Part shown: piece after piece, positions 26,514 through 35,958 of the stretch
How positions within the stretch are numbered: position 1 is the stretch's first letter
How the letters are laid out: each line of letters opens with the position of its first letter
Position numbers and translations under genes: made by a program
Notes under the pieces: model-generated
Seen by the model: the letters and a program-made list of their open reading frames with translations, nothing else
The model's database searches: none
Told to the model about the DNA's origin: nothing
Source of the DNA: Pseudomonas fluorescens
GTDB taxonomy: Bacteria; Pseudomonadota; Gammaproteobacteria; Pseudomonadales; Pseudomonadaceae
Assembly (NCBI RefSeq): GCF_001623525.1
Contig: NZ_CP015225.1
Span: 3,162,001-3,226,000 of the forward strand
Length of the DNA stretch: 64,000 bases
Direction of reading: 5' to 3'

Positions 26514-28235
26514 TTATTCGTTGTCCGGGTCCTTACGCCGATACGGGAACACGTCGATCACCTTCCCCGCCCGGATTGCCTCTTGCAGGCCTTTCCAATA
26601 GTCGGCGTTGTACAACTCGCCGTGCAACTGGTCGAACAGCTTGCGCTGCCCGGCGTCAGCGAACAGGAAGGGTGGGAACTCCTCGGGAAACACGTCCAGC
26701 GGCCCGATGGAATACCAGGGCTCGGAGGCCATTTCGTCTTCCGGTGTACGGGGCTGGGGGATGTGGCGGAAGTTGGCTTCGGTCAGGAAGCAGATTTCAT
26801 CGTAGTCGTAGAACACCACGCGGCCGTGGCGGGTCACGCCGAAGTTCTTGAGCAGCATGTCGCCGGGAAAGATATTGGCCGCCGCCAGTTGCTTGATGGC
26901 CAGGCCATAGTCTTCCAGCGCCTCGCGCACCTGGTCCTGGTTGGCGTTTTCCAAATACAGGTTCAGCGGTGTCATGCGGCGCTCGGTCCAGCAGTGACGA
27001 ATCAGCACCGTGTCGCCTTCCACCGACACCGTGGACGGCGCCACTTCCAACAGTTCCTCCAGGCACGCCGGCTCGAACTTGCCCAGGGGAAAACGGAAAT
27101 CGGCGAACTCTTGGGTATCGGCCATGCGCCCGACCCGGTCGACGCTCTTCACCAAGCGGTACTTCTCGATCACCGTGGCCCGGTCAACGTTTTTCGACGG
27201 CGAGAAACGGTCCTTGATGATCTTGAATACCGTGTTGAAGCCCGGCAGGGTGAACACGCTCATGACCATGCCACGCACCCCCGGGGCCATGATGAACTGG
27301 TCGTCGGTGTTCGCCAGATGATTGATCAACGCTCGGTAGAACTCGGACTTGCCGTGCTTGTAGAAACCGATGGAGGTGTACAGCTCGGCGATGTGCTTGC
27401 CCGGCAGGATGCGCTTGAGAAAGCCGATGAATTCCGCCGGCACCGGCACGTCCACCATGAAGTACGAGCGGGTGAACGAGAAGATGATCGACACCTGCGC
27501 CTCGTCGGTAATCAACGCATCGATCTGGATACCCCGGCCCTCGCGGTGCAGCAGCGGGATCACCAGCGGCCATTGGTCATCGCGGGTGAAGATCCGGCCC
27601 ACCAGGTAGGCGCCCTTGTTGCGGTAAAGCACCGAGGAAAACAACTCCACCGTCAGTTCCGGGTCCTTGCAGACCCAGTCCGGCAGGTTCTCGCGCAACT
27701 GCGCTTCGAGGCGCTGCAGGTCGCCCGGCAGATCGGCGTAGTCCTCGCTGAAACGGTAATCGGCGAACACGCTCGCCAGCATCCGGTCCAACTGTCCCTG
27801 GGGTTTGTAGGTGCGGGTCTGGGCGGCACGGGCGCGGCGCAGGCTGGGCCGGGTGGTGTGGATGAACATGGTGCCATCGCTGATCAGGTCGTGGCTGAAC
27901 AGCCCGCAAAAGATCGAGTTGTACCAGGTTTCCGACAGCTCATCGTCGAAGCGCAGGTCGATCAGGCTGATATAGGCGCTCTTGACCAGCGGCCAGCAGC
28001 TCACGTCCATCAGGGTTTCGTCATCGAAGGCCTTGTGCAGCTTGGCAACGGTTTCGAAGACTTTTTCTTCATACAAGTTGATGCGCGCCGCCGAAGCCGC
28101 TTGCGCCTCCAGCCACAGCGCCTGCTCGAACCGGGCGCGGGCGCCGTCGGTGATCTGCCGGAAATGCTCACGATAATCGTCGAAGCCGTCGAGGATCGAA
28201 CGGGCGATTTCGATGGCGGGCCATGGCTGCGGCAT
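26514..28235 (-). CDS. aceK: Isocitrate dehydrogenase kinase/phosphatase
   Basis: The 573 residues match AceK in length and sequence throughout, from the N-terminal regulatory half ([16 protein letters not shown]) to the kinase-like half with the ATP-binding loop [12 protein letters not shown], the Lys in VFKIIKDRF, and the catalytic/metal segments [14 protein letters not shown] and [12 protein letters not shown]. AceK phosphorylates and dephosphorylates isocitrate dehydrogenase to divert carbon into the glyoxylate shunt. In enterics it lies with aceBA; here it stands alone, as is usual in Pseudomonas. GAGG nine bases before the ATG supports the start. Confidence 0.96.
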   Translation of the reverse strand: MPQPWPAIEIARSILDGFDDYREHFRQITDGARARFEQALWLEAQAASAARINLYEEKVFETVAKLHKAFDDETLMDVSCWPLVKSAYISLIDLRFDDELSETWYNSIFCGLFSHDLISDGTMFIHTTRPSLRRARAAQTRTYKPQGQLDRMLASVFADYRFSEDYADLPGDLQRLEAQLRENLPDWVCKDPELTVELFSSVLYRNKGAYLVGRIFTRDDQWPLVIPLLHREGRGIQIDALITDEAQVSIIFSFTRSYFMVDVPVPAEFIGFLKRILPGKHIAELYTSIGFYKHGKSEFYRALINHLANTDDQFIMAPGVRGMVMSVFTLPGFNTVFKIIKDRFSPSKNVDRATVIEKYRLVKSVDRVGRMADTQEFADFRFPLGKFEPACLEELLEVAPSTVSVEGDTVLIRHCWTERRMTPLNLYLENANQDQVREALEDYGLAIKQLAAANIFPGDMLLKNFGVTRHGRVVFYDYDEICFLTEANFRHIPQPRTPEDEMASEPWYSIGPLDVFPEEFPPFLFADAGQRKLFDQLHGELYNADYWKGLQEAIRAGKVIDVFPYRRKDPDNE

Positions 28236-28365
28236 AGGGTAAACCTCGGCGGGTCATGCTTGTTATTGGCGACTGAGCTTAGAGGCCAATCACGCGCCAA
28301 CGCAACCATTGCCATCGCTATTCAGGGCGGCGACACTTGCCGCCCAATCAAGGAAGGAATGACTC

Positions 28366-29274
28366 GTGAACCTCGTCGATATCCTGCGCTTACTGTCACT
28401 GGCCGCTATCTGGGGCGCCAGTTTCCTGTTCATGCGCATTATCGCCCCCGTCATTGGCACAATTCCCACTGCCTTTTTTCGCGTGTCCATCGCCTTCGTC
28501 GGGCTGCTGGTGATCCTGGCCCTGATGCGCATCGACTGGAATTTTCGCGGCAAACTCAAAGTCGTGATGGGGCTGGGCCTGATCAACTCGGGCATTCCGG
28601 CCACCTTCTATTCGTTGGCCGCCCAGGTGCTGCCGGCCGGTTATTCGGCGATCTTCAACGCCACCACGCCGTTGATGGGGGTGCTGATCGGCGGCTTGTT
28701 CTTCAGCGAAAAACTCACCCCGGCCAAGGTCAGCGGTGTCTGCCTGGGGTTGTTCGGCGTCGGCATCCTGACCCGCGCCGGCCCGGTGGCGTTCGACCTG
28801 CAATTGCTGATGGGCGCCCTCGCCTGCCTGCTGGCCACGACCTGCTATGGCTTTGCCGGTTTTCTCACCCGTCGCTGGCTCGATCAGCAAGGTGGCCTGG
28901 ACAGCCGTCTCTCGGCCTTGGGCAGCATGTTCGGCGCCACGGTGTTCTTGCTGCCGCTGTTTGGCTACAGCGTCATCAGCCAACCACCGGCCAGCTGGGG
29001 TGGCTGGAGCGTCTGGATGTCACTGCTGGGGCTGGGCCTGGTGTGTACCGCGCTGGCGTACATCCTTTATTTCCGCCTGCTCAGTTCCATCGGCCCGGTC
29101 AAATCCATGACCGTGACCTTCCTGATTCCGCCGTTCGGCGTGCTGTGGGGGGCGTTGCTGCTGGATGAGCCGTTGGGGATGGCGCATTTGTATGGCGGGG
29201 TGTTGATTGCGGCGGCGTTGTGGTTGGTGCTCAAGCCTGGGGTGGTGAAACCGGCTGAGGTGTCTGCCCGGTAG
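28366..29274 (+). CDS. EamA/DMT-superfamily transporter
   Basis: The 302-residue product has ten membrane helices in two EamA repeats, with the family signatures IWGASFLFMRI near the N-terminus and the second repeat ending LLGWG-type turns and LDEPLGMAHLYGG. It begins with GTG at 28366, set by a strong AAGGAAGGA eight to ten bases upstream. The gene is divergent from aceK with about 130 bases between them. The substrate is unknown. Confidence 0.85.
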   Translation: MNLVDILRLLSLAAIWGASFLFMRIIAPVIGTIPTAFFRVSIAFVGLLVILALMRIDWNFRGKLKVVMGLGLINSGIPATFYSLAAQVLPAGYSAIFNATTPLMGVLIGGLFFSEKLTPAKVSGVCLGLFGVGILTRAGPVAFDLQLLMGALACLLATTCYGFAGFLTRRWLDQQGGLDSRLSALGSMFGATVFLLPLFGYSVISQPPASWGGWSVWMSLLGLGLVCTALAYILYFRLLSSIGPVKSMTVTFLIPPFGVLWGALLLDEPLGMAHLYGGVLIAAALWLVLKPGVVKPAEVSAR

Positions 29275-29294
29275 TTCATCGGCGCGGACAAAAA

Positions 29295-29366
29295 CGCCAT
29301 CGCGAGCAAGCTCGCTCCCACAGGTCATGCGCAGTCCTTGTGGGAGCGAGCTTGCTCGCGATGGCG
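29295..29366. repeat. REPIN, family II
   Basis: Inverted CGCCATCGCGAGCAAGCTCG and complement arms lie between two convergent DMT transporter genes. Confidence 0.85.
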
Positions 29367-29393
29367 GTATAACAGCTGCCGGAGCGCTAGCAG

Positions 29394-30257
29394 CTAACGG
29401 CTTTTACGAAACACAAACACCAACCCCACGATGATCAGCACCATCCCCAACAAGCTCAACAACGCCAGCCGATTGCCAAACACCAGGTAGTCCATGATCG
29501 CCGTCACCGCCGGCACCAGGTAGAACAGGCTGGTGACATTCACCAGGTTGCCCCGGGCGATCAGTCGGTACAGCAGCAACGTCGCCAGCACCGACACCAC
29601 CAGCGCCATCCACAACACCGGCACGATGAAACCCGTGTTGTACTCGAAGTGAAACGGCTGAAACGGCACAAACACCGCGCACAGCACCAGCCCGGCCAGG
29701 TACTGCACCGGCAGCGTGCCCAGTGGGTTGTCGGTGATGCGCTTCTGCATGATCGAACCGGCCGTCATGCTCACCAGTGCCAGCAACCCGCAGAGCATCC
29801 CGGCCAGGGACATGCCGGCCAGGCCGATGCCTTGGTACACCACCATGACCAACCCGACCAACCCCAGCATCAAGCCGAACAGCCGCGACCAGGAACGCTG
29901 CCGTTCCATGAGCACCACGGTCAGGATCGGCTGCACGCCCATCAGGGTGGCCATCACCCCGGGGGTGACGTTCATTTGCAGCGCCAGCAGATAAAAAATC
30001 TGATAGGCGCCCAGCAGCACGAGCCCGGTGGTCGCCGCGTACAGCATCGGCTTGCCGGTCTTGGGCAGCTTGAACTTGAGCAACGGAATCAACAGCACCA
30101 GCGCCGACAGGGCGATGGCAAAACGGATCAGCAGAAAAGCGAAAGGTGAAGCATGGGCCAGGCCCAGCTTGGAAAAGATCGCCCCACTGCTCCACAGCAA
30201 AACGAACAGGCTCGTGGAAGCCGCCGCCAACAAGGCGTTTTTAGAAAGGGAAAACAT
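29394..30257 (-). CDS. EamA/DMT-superfamily transporter
   Basis: The 287-residue product has ten hydrophobic helices in two EamA repeats (LLWSSGAIFSKLGLAHASP; later LFYLVPAVTAIMDYLVFG). The phrase VPAVTAIMDYLVFG is typical of the YdcZ/RhaT-like metabolite exporters. The ATG at 30257 gives MFSLSKNALLAA; upstream codons lack a ribosome-binding site. It is convergent with another DMT gene but not closely related to it. Substrate unknown. Confidence 0.85.
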   Translation of the reverse strand: MFSLSKNALLAAASTSLFVLLWSSGAIFSKLGLAHASPFAFLLIRFAIALSALVLLIPLLKFKLPKTGKPMLYAATTGLVLLGAYQIFYLLALQMNVTPGVMATLMGVQPILTVVLMERQRSWSRLFGLMLGLVGLVMVVYQGIGLAGMSLAGMLCGLLALVSMTAGSIMQKRITDNPLGTLPVQYLAGLVLCAVFVPFQPFHFEYNTGFIVPVLWMALVVSVLATLLLYRLIARGNLVNVTSLFYLVPAVTAIMDYLVFGNRLALLSLLGMVLIIVGLVFVFRKSR

Positions 30258-30352
30258 GAATACCACCTGTAGTCAGGCAAAAAGCCAACTCAGCCGAAGC
30301 TGAAGTCCAGTAGTTTTTTCAGGCAGGCACAGGGGACGGCAACCGTTGCCGA

Positions 30353-30517
30353 TCAGCCCTGAACGCCAACACCCGGCGGTGATACGACGGCGTACACCGG
30401 TGGGCTACTGACAGGTGGAGGGTATTGACCGATCTGCGCAGGCTGCTGACTCCCACACGGCACGACGCCAGCGTTGAACGCTGGAACCACGACCGCGATG
30501 ACAGGGGATGCAGGCAT
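30353..30517 (-). CDS. Small Pro/Val-rich peptide (54 aa), uncertain
   Basis: The frame starts at an ATG at 30517 with AAGAGA about seven bases upstream and encodes MPASPVIAVVVPAFNAG, followed by a Pro-, Gln- and Val-rich half ending PPGVGVQG. It lies 79 bases downstream of lpxO on the same strand in an otherwise empty 338-base gap. The odd composition (Val 20 percent or more, many prolines, one cysteine) could mean a real secreted or membrane-associated peptide or simply a chance frame. I recognise no family. Confidence 0.35.
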   Translation of the reverse strand: MPASPVIAVVVPAFNAGVVPCGSQQPAQIGQYPPPVSSPPVYAVVSPPGVGVQG

Positions 30518-30595
30518 GAGCCGATCTCTTGAAGGGTGGGTTCGAAAACCCGAAGAGCGCCGACTATAACCAGCGCTCGATGGACTACGCAATAT

Positions 30596-31534
30596 TTAAA
30601 CGGACAACCAGTAGCCAAGCGCCGTCAGCACCGCCACCGCCAACACTGGCCGCATCACCCGGTAGGCCTTGGGATGCTTGCGCTTGAACTGCTTGACCCG
30701 GCCGCTGATGCCGTCACTGAACGATTTGCTCCAGGCATAGGCCCGGTTGATGCCACCGACGTGTTCTTCCTCCAGGTTCTGCGGCGCGGTGGCGCGCCCG
30801 AGGAACGCGCTGATGCTGCGGTTGAGGCGGGTCATCAACCGGCTTTTCAGGGGCCGCTCGACATCGCAGAACAGGATCACGCGGGTCTGCGGGGTTTCGT
30901 TCTTGACCCAGTGCACATAGGTTTCATCGAACATGACGTCTTCGCCGTCGCGCCAGGCGTAGATCTGACCGTCGACGAAGATCCGGCAGTCGTCGGAATT
31001 GGGGGTGGACAAGCCCAGGTGATAACGCAACGAACCGGCGAAGGGGTCTCGGTGGGGGTTCAGATGGCTGTCACCCGGCAGCAGGGCAAACATCGCGCCC
31101 CGGACATTGGGGATCTGGCTGACCAGCGCGACCGTCCTGGGGCACAACAGCTCAGCCGACGGCAGCGGTTTGTCGTACCACTTGAGGTAAAAACGCTTCC
31201 AGCCCTTTTTGAAGAACGAGCCGAAACCCGCGTCGTTGTTCTTCTCGGCAGCGCGAATGTAGCCCTCGTCGAACAGGTGCATGGCCTCGTCGCGGATGAC
31301 TTGCCAATTGTCCTTGAGCACATCCAGTTCGGGGAACTTGCTGCGGTCCAGGTAAGGTCTCGAGGGCACGCCGGAGAACAGGTACATCAAGGTGTTATAA
31401 GGGGCGAACAGCGCCGAGTGGTTGACGAACTGGCGCAGTACCGGCAAACGCGCCTTGCCACGCAGGTGCACGTACAGCGTACTGCCCAGGAACAGCAGCA
31501 ACACCGAGGCCTTGGCGACAAACGAAACGGTCAT
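30596..31534 (-). CDS. lpxO: Lipid A hydroxylase LpxO (Fe(II)/2-oxoglutarate dioxygenase)
   Basis: The 312-residue protein has an N-terminal membrane anchor (ASVLLLFLGSTLYVHL), a cytoplasmic aspartyl/asparaginyl beta-hydroxylase domain with metal ligands in NPHRDPFAGSLRYHLGL and DETYVHWVKN, the 2-oxoglutarate-binding Arg in TRVILFCD, and a second hydrophobic helix at the C-terminus. This architecture and length match LpxO, which adds a 2-hydroxyl to secondary acyl chains of lipid A. AAGGAG precedes the ATG. Together with EptA further right, it gives this window two lipid A modification genes. Regulation is not evident, though three CTGACGCA motifs lie upstream. Confidence 0.9.
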   Translation of the reverse strand: MTVSFVAKASVLLLFLGSTLYVHLRGKARLPVLRQFVNHSALFAPYNTLMYLFSGVPSRPYLDRSKFPELDVLKDNWQVIRDEAMHLFDEGYIRAAEKNNDAGFGSFFKKGWKRFYLKWYDKPLPSAELLCPRTVALVSQIPNVRGAMFALLPGDSHLNPHRDPFAGSLRYHLGLSTPNSDDCRIFVDGQIYAWRDGEDVMFDETYVHWVKNETPQTRVILFCDVERPLKSRLMTRLNRSISAFLGRATAPQNLEEEHVGGINRAYAWSKSFSDGISGRVKQFKRKHPKAYRVMRPVLAVAVLTALGYWLSV

Positions 31535-31743
31535 TTTTACAACTCCTTGTCCAAAAACAACTGACGCAACGCCTACTGCCCGACGTAGCCGAAGGCCATG
31601 TTAACCACTCCAGGCCCGGGTAAAAACCATCTGACGCAACATTCTCTGTTGAGTGAAACGCAATAAACACTTTCTAACATGCGCCGCCTGAACCTTGGCT
31701 GACGCATCGAACAATCATTCAACCTACGATGGCGAGAGCTTTT

Positions 31744-31936
31744 GTGGCGAGGGAGCTTGCTCCCGCTGGCGTGCGAAGCGCGCCCCTACCACCTGGCCCC
31801 CCACCCGGGAGCCCGGACGCCTGCTGCGCTGGGGCGCGCGAGCAAGCTCCCTCGCCACAAAAGCGCCTGCGACTTGATGAGGGCCACCTATTTTGGGGGC
31901 GCTGCGCACCCCAGCGGGAGCAAGCTCCCTCGCCAC
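31744..31936. repeat. REP cluster, family I, three arms
   Basis: A REPIN at 31744-31859 is followed by a third inverted arm ending at 31936. The central part of the first is degenerate (GCGCGCGAGCAAGC in place of the usual CAGCGGGAGCAAGC). Confidence 0.75.
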
Positions 31937-31965
31937 AAAGCTCCCATCACATCCTGTGCAGGCAG

Positions 31966-32940
31966 TTACTGCTGAATCTCCTGCTCGGTAAACAAATCAC
32001 TGAACAACATGCTCGACAAGTACCGCTCGCCCGAATCCGGCAGGATCACGACGATGGTCTTGCCCTGCATCTCCGGTTTTTCCGCCAGGCGCACGGCCAC
32101 GGCCATCGCCGCGCCACAAGAGATCCCGCAGAGGATGCCCTCCTCCTGCATCAAGCGCAGGGCCATGGCCTTGGACTCGTCGTCAGATACCCGCTCGACC
32201 AGGTCAACGATCGACAGGTCAAGGTTCTTCGGCACGAACCCAGCGCCGATCCCCTGGATCTTGTGGGGGCTGGGCTTGATCTCCTGGCCCGCCATCGCCT
32301 GGGTAATCACCGGCGAAACCTCGGGCTCGACCGCCACCGACAAAATCGGTTTGCCGCAGGTGTTCTTGATGTACCGCGAAACGCCGGTGATGGTCCCGCC
32401 GGTGCCCACACCCGCCACCAGCACGTCCACCGCGCCGTCGGTGTCGTTCCAGATTTCCGGGCCGGTGGTTTTTTCGTGAATCGCCGGGTTCGCCGGGTTA
32501 TCGAACTGCTGCGGCATGAAGTATTTGGCTGGATCGCTGGCCATGATCTCAGCGGCTTTGTCGATGGCCCCTTTCATGCCCTTCGCCGGCTCTGTGAGCA
32601 CCAGTTCCGCGCCGAGGGCCTTGAGCACCTTGCGGCGCTCGATACTCATGGAGGCCGGCATGGTCAGCATCAGCTTGTAGCCACGAGCGGCGGCGACGAA
32701 CGCCAGGCCGATCCCGGTGTTGCCCGAAGTCGGTTCGACGATGGTCATGCCCGGCTTGAGTTTGCCCGAGCTTTCAGCGTCCCAGATCATGTTTGCGCCG
32801 ATCCGACACTTGACCGAATACCCTGGGTTCCGCCCCTCGATCTTGGCCAGGATGGTCACACCGCGCGGGGCAATGCGGTTGATCTGCACCAGCGGCGTAT
32901 TACCGATGGAATGGGCGTTGTCAGCGAATATACGGCTCAT
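31966..32940 (-). CDS. cysK: Cysteine synthase A (O-acetylserine sulfhydrylase)
   Basis: The 324 residues are those of a fold type II PLP enzyme: PLP-binding Lys44 in NPGYSVKCR, substrate loop TSGNTG (71-76), phosphate-binding GTGGT in [11 protein letters not shown], and SGCSSGAA-like ISCGAAMAV near the C-terminus. It makes cysteine from O-acetylserine and sulfide in the cytoplasm. The ATG at 32940 has AAGGA upstream; a long open frame continues on the same strand but is the shadow of the divergent DUF748 gene. Monocistronic. Confidence 0.94.
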   Translation of the reverse strand: MSRIFADNAHSIGNTPLVQINRIAPRGVTILAKIEGRNPGYSVKCRIGANMIWDAESSGKLKPGMTIVEPTSGNTGIGLAFVAAARGYKLMLTMPASMSIERRKVLKALGAELVLTEPAKGMKGAIDKAAEIMASDPAKYFMPQQFDNPANPAIHEKTTGPEIWNDTDGAVDVLVAGVGTGGTITGVSRYIKNTCGKPILSVAVEPEVSPVITQAMAGQEIKPSPHKIQGIGAGFVPKNLDLSIVDLVERVSDDESKAMALRLMQEEGILCGISCGAAMAVAVRLAEKPEMQGKTIVVILPDSGERYLSSMLFSDLFTEQEIQQ

Positions 32941-33087
32941 GGCTGGGTCCTTGATGCAGCGGGAATGTAAGCCTTTAAAGGTATGCCTGTTGCCCACGGG
33001 CGTCCAGTTGCACCGAACGTTCCCGCAGTTGCGACAGTCAATGGCATTAGAAGGCGCTCCCCCAACAAACGCTGGAGACTGACTGAC

Positions 33088-34155
33088 ATGAAGCGTCGAT
33101 ATCGCTGGCCATTGTGGGTGTTCGCCGCCCTCGTCGCGGTGCTGGTGGCCCTGCATTTCGCCCTGCCTTACCTGGTACGCGACTACCTGAACGACAAACT
33201 GGCCAACATGGGCGATTATCGCGGCCAGATCACCGACGTGGACCTGGCCCTGTGGCGCGGTGCCTACCGGATCAACGGCCTGGAAATCGTCAAGGTCGAC
33301 GGCAAGGTTCCGGTGCCGTTCGTCACCGCACCGCTGGTGGACTTGTCGGTGAGCTGGCACTCGCTGTGGTACGACCATGCGGTGGTCGCCGAGGTGGAAT
33401 TCACCCGCCCGGAAGTGAACTTCGTCGACGGCGGCGCCAACCGACAGAACTCCCAGACTGGCCGGGGCACCAACTGGCGCGAGCAATTGGGCAAACTGCT
33501 GCCGATCACCTTCAACGAAGTGCGCATCCGGGATGGCAAGGTCACCTTCCGCAATTTCAACTCCAAGCCACCGGTCAACCTGCGGGCCACCGACGTCAAC
33601 GCCAGCTTCTACAACCTGACCAACGTGGTCGACACCGAAGGCAAGCGCGACGCCCGTTTCGAGGGCAAGGCCCTGGTGGCCGAACACGCGCCATTGGAAA
33701 TGCAGGCCACCTTCGACCCGTTGAGCAACTTCGAGGATTTCGACTTCCGCCTGCGAGCCAGGAACATCGAGCTCAAGCGCCTGAACGATTTCGCCGCTGC
33801 TTATGGCAAATTCGATTTCAATGCCGGTCACGGCGACCTGGTGATCGAGGCCGAAGCCGACAACGCCAAGCTCAGCGGCTACATCAAGCCATTGCTGCGC
33901 GATGTCGATGTGTTCGACTGGCAGCAGGACGTGGAAAACCAGAACAAGAACATCTTCCGCTCGGTCTGGGAAGCGCTGGTCGGCACAGGCGAAACGGCCC
34001 TCAAGAACCAGCGCAAGAACCAGTTCGCCACCCGGGTGGAACTCAGCGGCAATGTCCACCAGCAGGACATCAGCGCCTTCGAGGCCTTCCTGCAGATCCT
34101 GCGCAACGGTTTCGTCCAGGCCTTCAACGCCCGTTATGAACAGCCACCGCCTTAG
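33088..34155 (+). CDS. DUF748 family protein (AsmA-related)
   Basis: The 355-residue product has one N-terminal membrane helix ([20 protein letters not shown]) and a long beta-rich periplasmic part that starts [12 protein letters not shown] and contains [19 protein letters not shown], the DUF748 hallmark. DUF748 proteins belong to the AsmA/TamB-like group thought to help lipid or outer-membrane protein traffic; function here is inferred. GGAG lies about 11 bases before the ATG at 33088. It is divergent from cysK and convergent with the DUF4160/DUF2442 pair. Confidence 0.85.
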   Translation: MKRRYRWPLWVFAALVAVLVALHFALPYLVRDYLNDKLANMGDYRGQITDVDLALWRGAYRINGLEIVKVDGKVPVPFVTAPLVDLSVSWHSLWYDHAVVAEVEFTRPEVNFVDGGANRQNSQTGRGTNWREQLGKLLPITFNEVRIRDGKVTFRNFNSKPPVNLRATDVNASFYNLTNVVDTEGKRDARFEGKALVAEHAPLEMQATFDPLSNFEDFDFRLRARNIELKRLNDFAAAYGKFDFNAGHGDLVIEAEADNAKLSGYIKPLLRDVDVFDWQQDVENQNKNIFRSVWEALVGTGETALKNQRKNQFATRVELSGNVHQQDISAFEAFLQILRNGFVQAFNARYEQPPP

Positions 34156-34160
34156 ACCGA

Positions 34161-34661
34161 TTAGGGTTTGCGCGTGACGGTGTAGCGGCCGATCGGTTCC
34201 GCCGCCGCGATGCCCGCGCCACGCTGCAGCGAGTCCCATCCCAAGCACGCGAGGGCCAACGAACGCGGTACAGCCTCGCGCCCACTGCTATAGCGGCTGA
34301 TGCTGCGAGCGCTGACCCCCAGTGCTTCAGCCGCCTGGTTCAGCGATAGGCCGGTACGGGCACGCCAATCGATGAAGATACGGGTATTTTCATCCACGGC
34401 ATTCTGCGCCAGCGCATCCAGATACAAGGTATCGGCACCGATCTGGATATCCAGTTCGGGCCATTCCACGCTCCAACCATCATCCCCCACGCTCGCGTCT
34501 CCAAACGCTGCCTCTTTCAGCAAAGGCTGCAAGCCTGGGTAACGTTGTACGTCGGCACTCAAGTCCAGCGTCAATTGCTGCCCGTCGATGAACGTCAGTT
34601 CAAGACTGAACGGCAATAAAGCCTGCACGGCCAATAGCCGCGGCCGTTTCATGGGTAACAT
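34161..34661 (-). CDS. DUF2442 domain fused to a helix-turn-helix domain
   Basis: This 166-residue protein joins an N-terminal DUF2442 domain (residues 1-80; [39 protein letters not shown]) to a C-terminal XRE-like HTH ([20 protein letters not shown], then [14 protein letters not shown]). The HTH makes it the probable DNA-binding regulator of its own operon. The ATG at 34661 has GGAGG ten bases upstream and overlaps the preceding DUF4160 gene; an ATGA overlap start at 34652 is the main alternative. The DUF4160-DUF2442 order recurs in bacteria and resembles toxin-antitoxin modules in size and layout, but I know of no proven toxicity. Confidence 0.82.
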   Translation of the reverse strand: MLPMKRPRLLAVQALLPFSLELTFIDGQQLTLDLSADVQRYPGLQPLLKEAAFGDASVGDDGWSVEWPELDIQIGADTLYLDALAQNAVDENTRIFIDWRARTGLSLNQAAEALGVSARSISRYSSGREAVPRSLALACLGWDSLQRGAGIAAAEPIGRYTVTRKP

Positions 34662-34879
34662 CGTTTCCAATCCTCCAACAGTTGCGCCTGATGGACCCTG
34701 ACCCAGTCCAGCGCTTCCTTGATGATCAACGGCGGCGCACGGCCCATCATCACTTCCACGGTTTCCAGGCTCAACATCACATCCACCCCACCACCCGTCA
34801 GGTGAACATGGGGCGGTGGATGGTCTCGTTCACGCAGTTGAATGCGGTAAGTATTTTTGAATCGATATTTAGTAGACAT
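34649..34879 (-). CDS. DUF4160 family small protein
   Basis: The 76-residue protein has the DUF4160 signature RDHPPPHVHL in its first half, followed by a short beta-alpha segment (VEVMMGRAPPLIIKEALDWV). The His/Pro cluster suggests metal or nucleic acid contact, not tested. It is the first gene of a two-gene operon and overlaps the DUF2442-HTH gene by 13 bases. A perfect 11-base inverted repeat lies just upstream of the start in the core promoter, and transcription may begin almost at the ATG, giving a leaderless or very short leader. Confidence 0.82.
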   Translation of the reverse strand: MSTKYRFKNTYRIQLRERDHPPPHVHLTGGGVDVMLSLETVEVMMGRAPPLIIKEALDWVRVHQAQLLEDWKRCYP

Positions 34880-34887
34880 GCACCAAA

Positions 34888-34910
34888 CATATCGCCAAAT
34901 TGGCGATATG
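34888..34910 (-). promoter_or_regulatory. Palindromic operator in the DUF4160/DUF2442 promoter
   Basis: CATATCGCCAA and TTGGCGATATG are perfect 11-base arms around one central A. On the minus strand a TTGCAT (-35-like, just upstream) and a TATGTT (-10-like, 34886-34891) flank a 16-base spacer filled by the palindrome, so a bound repressor would block polymerase. The HTH protein of the operon is the obvious candidate. Confidence 0.7.
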
Positions 34911-35078
34911 CAATACTGGCAAGCCGCCGAGACTGAGTCAACATGTGACGCTCCATTCAGAGACTGAATACAGCGTCTGCGTTCACAGTCGGCGGGGCCT
35001 CGCGGTATAGTCGGGCACGCTATTTATTTTCGCGCGCCCCGCCTCGCCAGGCCGGCGACACCGTTCGAGGAATTGCAG

Positions 35079-35924
35079 ATGAAGTTCGAAGGCACCAGCG
35101 CCTACGTGGCCACCGATGACCTGAAACTGGCCGTGAACGCCGCCATCACCCTGGAGCGGCCGCTGCTGGTCAAGGGCGAACCGGGCACCGGCAAGACCAT
35201 GCTCGCCGAGCAACTGGCCGAGTCCTTCGGCGCGCGCTTGATCACCTGGCACATCAAGTCCACCACCAAGGCTCACCAGGGCCTGTACGAGTACGATGCG
35301 GTCAGCCGCCTGCGGGACTCGCAATTGGGCGTGGACAAGGTCCATGACGTGCGCAACTACCTGAAGAAGGGCAAGCTCTGGGAAGCGTTCGAGTCCGAGG
35401 AGCGGGTGATCCTGCTGATCGACGAAATCGACAAGGCCGATATCGAGTTCCCCAACGACCTGTTGCAGGAACTCGACAAGATGGAGTTCTACGTCTACGA
35501 GACCGACGAAACCATCAAGGCCAAGCAACGGCCGATCATCATCATTACCTCCAACAACGAAAAAGAGCTGCCGGATGCGTTCCTGCGCCGCTGTTTCTTC
35601 CATTACATCGCCTTCCCCGACCGCGTCACCCTGCAGAAAATCGTCGACGTGCATTACCCGGACATCAAGAAGGACCTGGTCAGTGAAGCACTGGACGTGT
35701 TCTTCGACGTGCGCAAGGTGCCGGGCCTGAAGAAAAAGCCTTCCACTTCCGAACTGGTGGACTGGCTCAAGCTGCTGATGGCCGACAACATCGGCGAAGC
35801 GGTGCTGCGCGAGCGCGATCCGACCAAGGCCATCCCGCCGCTGGCAGGAGCCTTGGTCAAGAACGAACAGGACGTGCAATTGCTCGAGCGCCTGGCGTTC
35901 ATGAGCCGCCGCGGCACTCGCTGA
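35079..35924 (+). CDS. MoxR-family AAA+ ATPase
   Basis: The 281-residue protein is a single AAA+ module: Walker A GEPGTGKT (33-40), Walker B ILLIDEIDKAD (Asp115-Glu116), sensor 1 in IIITSNNEKELP and an arginine-finger region LRRCFFHY. MoxR ATPases act as chaperones that assemble or activate protein complexes, usually with a von Willebrand factor A partner, which is encoded 34 bases downstream. CGAGGAA lies seven bases before the ATG at 35079. The client protein is not evident from the neighbours. Confidence 0.9.
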   Translation: MKFEGTSAYVATDDLKLAVNAAITLERPLLVKGEPGTGKTMLAEQLAESFGARLITWHIKSTTKAHQGLYEYDAVSRLRDSQLGVDKVHDVRNYLKKGKLWEAFESEERVILLIDEIDKADIEFPNDLLQELDKMEFYVYETDETIKAKQRPIIIITSNNEKELPDAFLRRCFFHYIAFPDRVTLQKIVDVHYPDIKKDLVSEALDVFFDVRKVPGLKKKPSTSELVDWLKLLMADNIGEAVLRERDPTKAIPPLAGALVKNEQDVQLLERLAFMSRRGTR

Positions 35925-35958
35925 TCCTCTTCGTCTAACAAGAGCGAGGGCGATTGCC

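Noticed and set aside
25704..26601. Repeated reading frames within the REPIN array
   Set aside because: They only translate the REP arms (SLLPLG, GASSLA and similar strings) and are found wherever family I REPs occur.
26277..29168. Very long plus-strand frame over the aceK region
   Set aside because: It runs antisense to aceK and into the DMT transporter gene, is rich in His, Gln, Val and Gly as expected of GC-rich shadow frames, and has no domain.
32941..34248. Minus-strand extension that would fuse about 430 residues to CysK
   Set aside because: The extension is antisense to the DUF748 gene and CysK has a normal start with a ribosome-binding site at 32940.
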